From: Cyanodermella asteris
Taxonomy: Eukaryota; Ascomycota; Lecanoromycetes; Ostropales; Stictidaceae
Length of the DNA stretch: 64,000 nt
Assembly: GCA_900618795.1 (NCBI GenBank)
Contig: UYJD01000009.1
Coordinates: 1,185,823 to 1,249,822, forward strand
Reading direction: 5' to 3'
Below the pieces are notes generated by a model. It saw nothing but the letters and a program-made list of their open reading frames with translations. It was not told where the DNA came from and did no database searches. The position numbers and the translations under genes were made by a program. Positions 57,134-64,000 of this stretch are shown piece after piece; position 1 is the stretch's first letter, and each line of letters begins with the position of its first letter.

Positions 57134-59116
57134 ATGTCAGGCCGTTTTCAAAAATTCATCCGTACTATCTCTAGTGGAGAGCGGAACCGCACATCTCCTC
57201 CAGCCACATACGCATACAGTGACGCCCCAGGTGAAGCTTCATCTGCCAGAACAGGGCCTGGTGGCGAGCAGCCTCTGGGCTATACCCCACAGCAGCAAAT
57301 GAACATCTTGCACAAGGCCACCAACAGCCTGCGTCTAGAGGCAGACAAAGGCAAGCACAAGGAACGTCAGAGCACTGATGGCCGCGATCATGACAAGCGG
57401 AGGAGCGTCTTGGGCGTTACTGGCCTTGGCCACCTCGGCTCCATGGGACAGGTCCCCAAGCTGGAACCGAGGCCTGTCGCAGAACTGTCAATCGATATGG
57501 AAAGTCCTCCGCTGGTCATGTACGGGACTACAAGTAGCAGTTCTGGCGCTTTGATGAGCGGTCAATTCAAGTTCCGCGTCCTCGAGCCGCATGGGATCAA
57601 ACTCGACACGCTTGAGCTGAAGTTGGTCATAGAACAGGTCAACAAGAAGCCGGTAGACAAAGGCTGTCCCGAGTGTACAATTCGCAAAACACTTCTACGG
57701 CACTGGCGGTTCATACGAGAAGAAACAACTTACAAGCAAGGCACGCACCAACTACCCTTCTCTTACTTATTGGAGGGCCATCTTCCCGCCTCGACCGAGA
57801 CCCCGCTGGGTAGCATCAATTACGTCCTATATGGCAAGGCGCTTCCAGCAATTCAGGGAAGGGACAGCACTTCGTCTCAGGGATCGGGTAAGAATATTCG
57901 GGTCACAACACCTATTATCAATGGTGCTAGCGCCACCATGATGAGCGCAAGCGGTCAGTCACCATCCAGCTCACAGCCTCAGACGCCTTCTCCTGTAGAA
58001 GTCTTGCTGCGCAAAGAACTAGGTGTATATCGAGCACTACCTGAGCCAGAGAATGACAGAACCGCAGTAAGAGTCTTTCCGCCTACCAATCTGCAAGCAA
58101 TCTGCACACTGCCGGCTATCATTCACCCTATCACGAGTGGTTTCGTTGTGTACCTCCGCTTGACCGGCGTTGCCGAACATGCCGACATGGGCAAGACCGT
58201 CCGGAACTGGAAACTCAAGAAGCTAACGTGGCGTCTCGAAGAGCACACCAAATGCACCTCCGCCGCCTGTGATAAGCATGCGCACAAGGTTGGCGGACCT
58301 CGCAAGGGCGTCTCTCACGAGGAAGTCCACAATTTGGGAGGCAAAGAATTGCGCGAAGGTTGGAAATCCGACTATACACCACCAGCAGTAGCCGAAAAGA
58401 AGGGCAGCGGCAGCATTGAAATGGAACTCACATGTGGGCCGAAGCCTAGAGGAAAAGACGATCCCCGCCCAGCCTGCGACGTCGACACGGCAAACGGCTT
58501 CAGTGTACACCACAAACTCGTTATCGAATGCGTCGTCACTGAGGAAATGCATCCAATTGATAAACCCAAGTGGAGCGCCCCAACTGGTGTGGCCCGTATA
58601 TTACGCATGGGCTTCGAAATCAAAGTTACCGAGCGTATGGGTCTAGGGATCTCCTGGGATGAAGAACAGCCTCCTATGTACGAAGACGTACCTGAAAGCC
58701 CACCGGGATATGCCAAGGCCAATCTCGGCCAGATCACCGAGGATCTTTCGATGCTTCCTGATGGTCTGTTGGGCGCGCCCCAGCGATCTGACGTGGAACC
58801 CTGGGAGGAACCACCTAGTTATGCCGAAAACAGGGAGACGATCGCGGATGACGAGGAATGGAATGCGCATCGGGTTGACTTTAGCGAGGGTGTCCGACCG
58901 TACCCTGGGAACAGAAGCGGAAGTCGCGGCTGGAGCGCTACCGGTGCCGGAGAAGGCCCCAGCGGGAGCAGCGAATTGAGGAGTCCGAACGTCAGGCCCA
59001 CGAGGCTTGATGTGGAGGACCTGGAGACCGACCCGTATGCGGACATGATGAGGGGCCGAGACAGAGAGCGTGAGGCAGGTGCGGAGGACGTCGGGTCAGC
59101 CGGTCTAGAAGAGTAG
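57134..59116 (+). CDS. ldb19: Arrestin-related trafficking adaptor, LDB19/Art1-like
   Basis: Alpha-arrestin that recruits a Rsp5-type ubiquitin ligase to plasma-membrane transporters for endocytosis. Intronless, 660 residues. The arrestin-N-like LDB19 domain spans about residues 115-240, with SGQFKFRVLEPHGIKLDTLE, a GCPECTIRKTLLRHW segment, THQLPFSYLLEGHLPASTET and LGSINYVLYGKALPA. The C-terminal arrestin half follows (HPITSGFVVYLRLTGVAEHA, NWKLKKLTWRLEEHTKC). Three PPxY motifs for WW domains appear: PPMY at about 513, PPGY at about 522 and PPSY at about 560. The N-terminus MSGRFQKFIRTISSGERNRT and the tail are disordered and Ser/Arg-rich, a likely phosphoregulation area. The start ATG lies in the context ctatcATGTC, with no upstream in-frame ATG nearby. 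Confidence 0.87.
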   Translation: MSGRFQKFIRTISSGERNRTSPPATYAYSDAPGEASSARTGPGGEQPLGYTPQQQMNILHKATNSLRLEADKGKHKERQSTDGRDHDKRRSVLGVTGLGHLGSMGQVPKLEPRPVAELSIDMESPPLVMYGTTSSSSGALMSGQFKFRVLEPHGIKLDTLELKLVIEQVNKKPVDKGCPECTIRKTLLRHWRFIREETTYKQGTHQLPFSYLLEGHLPASTETPLGSINYVLYGKALPAIQGRDSTSSQGSGKNIRVTTPIINGASATMMSASGQSPSSSQPQTPSPVEVLLRKELGVYRALPEPENDRTAVRVFPPTNLQAICTLPAIIHPITSGFVVYLRLTGVAEHADMGKTVRNWKLKKLTWRLEEHTKCTSAACDKHAHKVGGPRKGVSHEEVHNLGGKELREGWKSDYTPPAVAEKKGSGSIEMELTCGPKPRGKDDPRPACDVDTANGFSVHHKLVIECVVTEEMHPIDKPKWSAPTGVARILRMGFEIKVTERMGLGISWDEEQPPMYEDVPESPPGYAKANLGQITEDLSMLPDGLLGAPQRSDVEPWEEPPSYAENRETIADDEEWNAHRVDFSEGVRPYPGNRSGSRGWSATGAGEGPSGSSELRSPNVRPTRLDVEDLETDPYADMMRGRDREREAGAEDVGSAGLEE

Positions 59117-59702
59117 ATTTTCTCTACGGGCTTTGCTTGAGTCACAGAAGTTGAGTATTTGACAGATATGGGACGGGACAGTTGCGGCATCATTTCAACA
59201 AACTCAGCAAGTCATCAGCGAAAGGCGCCCCCGAACGGGCTGCGTCGAACCTACAAAAGTCAATGAGAACAACGGCCGAAGGAAACATACCTAATAAGAA
59301 TCTGCAAGACAGATTTGCGGGAGAGAAAAGTGTGACTACGTGTGCCTATACCTGGTGTGCGAAGGGCTATGAGAGGACGAATGGACATCCCCACTCGAGT
59401 TGTGGCGTTAGAACGAAGGACGACCAGAATTGAAGTAGTGTTCTGCCCCAAGAACATGAATGAGATTCTGAATGAGATTCTTCAGAAATCAAATGACAAT
59501 GCACTCTACAATCACGTAGCGAATTGGCCAATAGTTTAGCTTCATGTCTAAGCGCACTGAGTGTAGAGGTTGAATATTATCACTTCAGAAATGCTTGCGA
59601 TGCGATTGAAACAACGCCGCCAGCTTCAGCTTCCATGTATCTTACAACGCCCTCATCGTCTATAAACTACAACTGGCGATTTGCCATGCGTTCTCGTTTG
59701 GT
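59117..59702. other. Convergent intergenic, arrestin / alpha-MPP
   Basis: About 590 bases between the converging stops, presumably two 3' untranslated regions. Nothing else is visible beyond a short direct repeat of GAATGAGATTCT near 59459-59482. Confidence 0.5.
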
Positions 59703-61418
59703 TCACCTCCTCCCCAGCTTCCACCTCGCAATGCGATCCTGAATCTCGTCCCATGCAAAGTCCTTCCTCTTCACCCCCTCCTCATCGCCCTCCTGCAGCA
59801 CCACCGTCGGAGCACCCGTCCCCTTCCCAGCATTCGAAACGCCACCCGTCACAACCAATTTCGCCACGCGCCTCAAATCCTCCACCGTTAACGCATCAAT
59901 CTTCGCACACATCTCCCGCACCCCAATCTTCCGTCCATGAACCTGGATCTGCCGACCCAGATCCTCCAGCTCCACCATTCGGCTCTCCAAGTTCATTAGC
60001 AACGAGCTCTTGAGCTGATTCTTGGCTCGTTGGACCTCGCCGATTTGTAGTGCCTCGAACCCAGTCTCGTGTGTCAGGGCTTGCAATTGTCGGCAGATGA
60101 CTTCGAGCATGTGGCTGACGAAGCGCGGTGAGCAGGCGGCGCTGATGCCGAACAGCCCGCTATCGGTGTACGAGTGGTTGAAGGAGATGCAGTTCTCGAC
60201 CCAGCCGTGCTGGTTGAGCACGTTGGTGTAGAGGCGCGAGTACATGCCCTTTCCGGGCCCGCCGGCGCTGAAGGAGCCGCCACCGCCGAGGAGGGTTTGT
60301 AGCGTTGCGAGCGCGTAGATGTCAGGCGAGGAGATAGGGAGGGCTTCGAATGCAACGTGAATGTGAGATAGTCGGGGGAGAGCGGGATTCAAAGGCGGAG
60401 GAATGGCGGGTAGGGAAAGAAAGCCGCCGGTGTAGTGGGAAGGTGAGCTGAGATCGAGAGGACTACTGGTGGAGGAGAGGGGCTGATGGGAGACGGAGGC
60501 GTTGTTCGCGGCGGAAGTGGAAATGTTTTTGATAAAAGGGATTTTGGAGAGGAGTTTGGAGGATTGCTGGGTTGGACCAGCGGCCTGGTAGGAAGTTGGG
60601 TGTTCCGCGGAGGGGGATGGGTTTGTGCTGAGAGTGGTTTCCGATCCGATCTGCGATAATGATGGGCCGGCGGTATCTTTCATATCTCCAAACCATTTTT
60701 CGGACAGCCTGAGGGCTTCCTCGTGTTCGACACCTGCGAACGCGACCACCATCCGCTCCGGTTTGTAGAATGTGCTGCGATACTGATCGATGGTCTGCTT
60801 GTTAATATAGGGTAGCCGTTCCTGCGGGCAGAGCAGCGGGTTTCCCAGGGTATTGTCTTTGTAGGCTGCAAGGTGGACGAGCTCGGGAAGAATGAGCTCC
60901 GGTTTCGACCAAATCTCTCCAATCTCATACTCCGCAGTCTCAAGTTGTTGCTCGACCTCGTTCTCAGTAATCAACGGATCCCGTATCGTCTCCGCCAAAA
61001 GACCCAACGTTGTCGGCACCGAGTCATTGAAAGTAGCAGCCTGATACATCAACGTCTCACGTGACGAAGCACAGTGGATGTTACCTCCCAGCGATTCTAA
61101 CGTCTCCAGCATTTCGTCCGAATTTCGCTCGTTGGTTGATTTGAACGCCAAACGGTCGACGATGTGGCTCACACCCCTGAGCGACTCATTCTCATATCGC
61201 GAGCCGGCATCTAGGTATATCCCAACACCAGCAAACGGTCCGGGTAATGCTTCTGTTGCGACGCGGATGCCATTCGGGAGTTTTGTGACCTTATCGAAAT
61301 CGGTCGGCTCTACCGACTTGTCGACCGCTGTCGCGAGCGCTCTGGTTGTGTTCTTCGAGCCATTTCGAAGAGCGTTTGCGGTTTGCTTCGCTATGAAACG
61401 CACTGATGACGACTGCAT
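59703..61418 (-). CDS. mas2: Mitochondrial processing peptidase alpha subunit (MAS2)
   Basis: Alpha-MPP, the non-catalytic substrate-recognition partner of beta-MPP, which removes presequences in the matrix. Intronless from the ATG at 61418, 571 residues. The frame is open further upstream, but MQSSSVRFIAKQTANALRNG is a clear mitochondrial presequence. The M16 fold follows: TKLPNGIRVATEALPGPFAG, GIYLDAGSRYENESLRGVSH, then HIVDRLAFKST, where the HxxEH zinc site of beta-MPP is replaced, as expected for the alpha subunit. The glycine-rich substrate loop is intact, LLGGGGSFSAGGPGKGMYSR, at about 370. A Ser/Pro/Ala-rich insert between the two M16 halves (about residues 240-330) is longer than in yeast. 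The end is WDEIQDRIARWKLGRR. Confidence 0.95.
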   Translation of the reverse strand: MQSSSVRFIAKQTANALRNGSKNTTRALATAVDKSVEPTDFDKVTKLPNGIRVATEALPGPFAGVGIYLDAGSRYENESLRGVSHIVDRLAFKSTNERNSDEMLETLESLGGNIHCASSRETLMYQAATFNDSVPTTLGLLAETIRDPLITENEVEQQLETAEYEIGEIWSKPELILPELVHLAAYKDNTLGNPLLCPQERLPYINKQTIDQYRSTFYKPERMVVAFAGVEHEEALRLSEKWFGDMKDTAGPSLSQIGSETTLSTNPSPSAEHPTSYQAAGPTQQSSKLLSKIPFIKNISTSAANNASVSHQPLSSTSSPLDLSSPSHYTGGFLSLPAIPPPLNPALPRLSHIHVAFEALPISSPDIYALATLQTLLGGGGSFSAGGPGKGMYSRLYTNVLNQHGWVENCISFNHSYTDSGLFGISAACSPRFVSHMLEVICRQLQALTHETGFEALQIGEVQRAKNQLKSSLLMNLESRMVELEDLGRQIQVHGRKIGVREMCAKIDALTVEDLRRVAKLVVTGGVSNAGKGTGAPTVVLQEGDEEGVKRKDFAWDEIQDRIARWKLGRR

Positions 61419-62155
61419 TGCCGGATGGGAAATGTACTGGAGGCTGATGCGGTGCTGGACCGGATTGCCAAAGATTATCTGGATGGTGAGAACATTTTCG
61501 GCATCTTCCGATCCGGGCCCCAAACAGCTTATGTAAGCGCAAGCTGAAGGCTCCACCACGATCTACCCTGAGCTTACTCCAACACCTGCCTACATCCCGT
61601 TGTGAGTAAGGAAACAGCTAATCGCTGGCTATATATATAGCGACTTATGTATGTTGACCCGAACTTATTCCGGGCAATGTTCCTGCACCTGTGTATAGCT
61701 GAACAAGCATTCAAGCAACGAAGCCGGCTATTACCAGCGTTCGTACTTTCATTGCAAGGTAGCCACGGATGCACGGGTACTTGCATCATTACCTACGCTA
61801 ATCAAGTGTCCATATATTATTGCTGGACCGGACGAGTGAGTTGGTCGTTCAGCACGATGTGCGAATATCAATATCAATTTGTGAAGTGTTTGCCACGTCC
61901 GTGCGAGCCGGATATGACTGCTATTGAGAAAAGCAAGTACCCGTTGTTGCCAATACCAGAAGCAGAAACACAAACAGTGTTGCCCCCCAAACTTCCTTCC
62001 ATTCCCAGCACTAGTCGCTATCACACAATGAAAGCTTTCGACTGATTCGGCCTTACGCTTTTGCTTCATCACATTGCGTCGGCTGTTGCGTTGGCTCAGT
62101 AGTAGAAGAGCGTCAAAGCTGCAGCCCAGCGCATCGATTTCAATCAGGCGCCAAA
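61419..62155. other. Intergenic upstream of alpha-MPP and of the third DUF7918-like copy
   Basis: About 740 bases holding two divergent upstream regions. Several short open frames occur on both strands without recognisable content. Confidence 0.45.
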
Positions 62156-62947
62156 ATGTCCATTTGGGATAATGTACGTGCTTGGATCGAGTTTGATGAG
62201 GTGGCAGCGCCCACATGCAAGTACGATGAAGGCGACAATGACGCAGGAGACAAGATAATTCGGCACTGGGTCGAAGTTGAACGCCCCTCAAGTCTCACTG
62301 TTTGTGTCGATACACCAACCACCATCGGTCGGCCAGATTGGGACGCATAGGAGTGCAAGTTGACTCTCGATAATCGCCTTACCTTCACATGGCAGACGTG
62401 CTGGAACGATTTGTGGGAAAAGAGGCCTTATCGCATCAGTCATGTCCAGCTTCCTGGCACGCCCCAGCACTCATATGGTCTCCACAGGCTGCAAATTTCC
62501 GAGAGTGGTGAGGGTACGCCATGTCACAGTCAGATCCAAGAAAACAATTGCTGATTGATCGTGTTGCTTCAGGGCTTGTCGACCTGCCGAACTTACGGAA
62601 AGGTCTTCGGGTTATTTGGAAGAACTCTCCCGTCACAGCAGCACAGAGGCCTGGATCGATTCAGCTCCACCTGCGCCGCGTCAAATTCGCGATCAAACGC
62701 AACGGCTTCAACACCACCGTAATGTACATCGAAAACCACAAGCCGCAGCACATGATCGGTAAAAGCAGCCATACCAAAGCATGGCAGACCAGGTAGGTTT
62801 AAACAGCCACTTTACTGAGATAGCTAATGATTTGACAGCCTTGGAAAAATTGACTCGAGTATTTCAGCTGTGAAAAGAGTGCGAATGTCAGTGCGTGATT
62901 GCGATCTAGGAGCCACATGGCAATTCTTTTACAGATCAGCTTCTTGA
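62156..62947 (+). pseudogene. DUF7918-like copy 3, with an in-frame stop and no coiled-coil tail
   Basis: Exons by splice signals: 62156-62513, 62573-62792 and 62839-62947, totalling 687 nt in one consistent frame. Introns are GTACGC...CTTCAG (phase 1) and GTAGGT...GACAG (phase 2), the same places and phases as in copies 1 and 2. Family motifs in order are NVRAWIEFDEVAAPTCKYDE, RHWVEVERPSSLTVCVDTP, LTFTWQTCWNDLWEKRPYRI, GSIQLHLRRVKFAI and ATWQFFYRS. A TAG at 62348-62350 sits where copy 2 has the V of FDAVE. Removing it as an intron (GTTTGT...GCATAG, 51 nt) would delete a conserved strand, so I think it is a true stop. The protein would end at FFYRSAS, lacking the Pro-rich middle and coiled coil. 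A downstream ATG at 62521 could also start a 126-residue remnant. Read here as a decaying host gene. Confidence 0.6.
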
Positions 62948-63152
62948 CTGCCACATTTGCATAAACGTCCTCCGGAGTCTGGAGATACCATAGCCCCAGC
63001 TCCAAGGGAAATTATAGTAACAACAAGCCCGCCGCTCTGGCATGAACCGTTGGCATGTGCGGATACCCACGTGCATGAGAGCGCGTCACATAACAGCAAC
63101 GCAGACGAAAGTGCTATTCCCCCCCCACAGAGTCGCAACTGAAAGCAAAAGT

Positions 63153-64000
63153 ATGAGCATCAGCGATGGCTCTTCTAAGGCTTCATCTCATTCAGCTCAG
63201 CCCATCATCGCATCTACCGCATCCACAACAATGAGACCCTCCACACCCGACAGAACATTTGTGCCCACGGGACCGAGGATCGACCCTTCCGAATTGAAGG
63301 CTCATGACCGTCTTGCTTTGTGGCTCATCGCAGCAGATATGGCTGCTACCAAAACTCCCAGGGACATCGACAAGGGCTTTAGATCATTCGCTAGCCTGCC
63401 AAACAACCGCCACTTCACACCCGAACGGTGGAAAGAGGCGTGGAATCAGTCCGTTCGGTCCAAATGGCATGACTATCCAGTACAGCCTGGAGATAAGGAC
63501 AGAGTATGGAAACATGCAGAGACCATAACGGCTTTGACCTGGGACGGCCGCCAGCAATTCTGGACTCAGGTCGTTGCTCTCGAAGCCTGGGCTCATTTGA
63601 CTGTGTGGCAGTGGGATTGGGTCTGGCTCAGATTGTTCAGATCGGTGTTGCTCCTCGAAAGAAGGGCCGCGGAGAGACAGGTCGCGGAACAAGCGACAGC
63701 AGAGAACGACACTCACGAGGACGGTGTTGCAGTTGGCGTGGCTAAGACTGGGCCAGCCCAAGCAGACGTAATGGAAGGCCTAGAGCACGAGAACAACCTG
63801 GTGCCAGACGTTGTTCTTCCAATCCCAGCGATTTTGTCAAACAACACGCCTTCACCTCCTCTCTTTTTCCCAGCCACGTCTCCAGAAGTATCCCGACCTA
63901 CGCCGCCTCCGCCTCCGCCTCCAACGTCTCACTCGGCACCACCCGTGCCTGTGGCTACAACGAATTCCACATCCAGACTTCGACCAGATACATCTGGATT
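63153..64000 (+). CDS. Unknown protein, 3' end outside the window (partial)
   Basis: An open frame of 282 codons starts at the ATG 63153 (MSISDGSSKASSHSAQP) and is still open at the last base. It is not matched by a stop-bounded frame. After a Ser/Thr-rich start comes an ordered, aromatic part: LKAHDRLALWLIAADMAATK, FTPERWKEAWNQSVRSKWHD and ALEAWAHLTVWQWDWVWLRL, with unusually many Trp. A basic helix, LLLERRAAERQVAEQ, follows. The rest is Pro-rich, with PTPPPPPPPTS. There is no signal peptide; the Trp-rich helix could be amphipathic or membrane-associated. I do not recognise a family. It starts about 205 bases after the third DUF7918-like copy on the same strand but shows no similarity to it. 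Confidence 0.6.
   Translation, partial: MSISDGSSKASSHSAQPIIASTASTTMRPSTPDRTFVPTGPRIDPSELKAHDRLALWLIAADMAATKTPRDIDKGFRSFASLPNNRHFTPERWKEAWNQSVRSKWHDYPVQPGDKDRVWKHAETITALTWDGRQQFWTQVVALEAWAHLTVWQWDWVWLRLFRSVLLLERRAAERQVAEQATAENDTHEDGVAVGVAKTGPAQADVMEGLEHENNLVPDVVLPIPAILSNNTPSPPLFFPATSPEVSRPTPPPPPPPTSHSAPPVPVATTNSTSRLRPDTSG

Noticed and set aside
62300-62350. 51-nt intron GTTTGT...GCATAG that would remove the TAG of copy 3
   Set aside because: The donor is weak, and splicing would delete a strand conserved in the other two copies (VCVDTP...WDA aligned with the LPDS...FDA segment).

Overview
The window is 64 kb of nuclear DNA from a filamentous ascomycete (Pezizomycotina). Supporting this are short introns of about 45-75 nt with GTRNGT donors and TACTAAC-like branch sites, compact genes on both strands, and typical fungal families: ECT1, porin, asparagine synthetase, TIM23, Trm732/THADA, PFA3, calmodulin, Tlg2, DBP9, Trs20, Cce1, a C2H2/fungal-TF regulator, an LDB19/Art1 arrestin and alpha-MPP. 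A placement in Dothideomycetes or a neighbouring class is only a guess. I saw no rRNA, tRNA, transposon, LTR element, virus-like element or CRISPR array.

Layout. 0-5 kb: the 3' end of ECT1 converges on a six-exon mitochondrial porin, followed by asparagine synthetase. 5-8 kb is gene-poor. 8-14 kb is an accessory-looking block: a small GPI-anchored-type protein, an 847-residue secreted protein of unknown function with a C-terminal tandem domain, and an unknown 366-residue protein. 14-21 kb: TIM23 and the large HEAT-repeat Trm732 are divergent, followed by a small membrane protein. 23-33 kb: PFA3, a lipocalin-like protein with a long open frame beyond its stop, calmodulin diverging from Tlg2, DBP9 diverging from Trs20, and a small unknown gene. 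34-42 kb: the Cce1/Ydc2 resolvase, two adjacent DUF7918-like paralogs and a GNAT acetyltransferase. 42-57 kb: two gene-poor tracts of 6.1 and 5.4 kb flank a C2H2 zinc-finger regulator. 57-64 kb: an LDB19/Art1-type arrestin, alpha-MPP, a third and damaged DUF7918-like copy, and an open reading frame cut by the window end.

Most named genes are single-copy housekeeping functions. Four act in mitochondria (porin, TIM23, Cce1, alpha-MPP) and three in membrane traffic or protein lipidation (Tlg2, Trs20, PFA3). The arrestin carries three PPxY motifs and probably links transporters to a Rsp5-type ubiquitin ligase. The most notable non-housekeeping content is a three-copy, rapidly diverging DUF7918-like family. 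Its members share two introns at the same place and phase (1, then 2) but differ in integrity. The others are the secreted duplicated-domain protein and the in-frame extension behind the lipocalin-like gene. Exon limits were read by eye from splice signals and frame. The models I totalled (porin, asparagine synthetase, Trm732, calmodulin, Tlg2, Trs20, the C2H2 regulator and the three paralogs among them) sum to whole codons.
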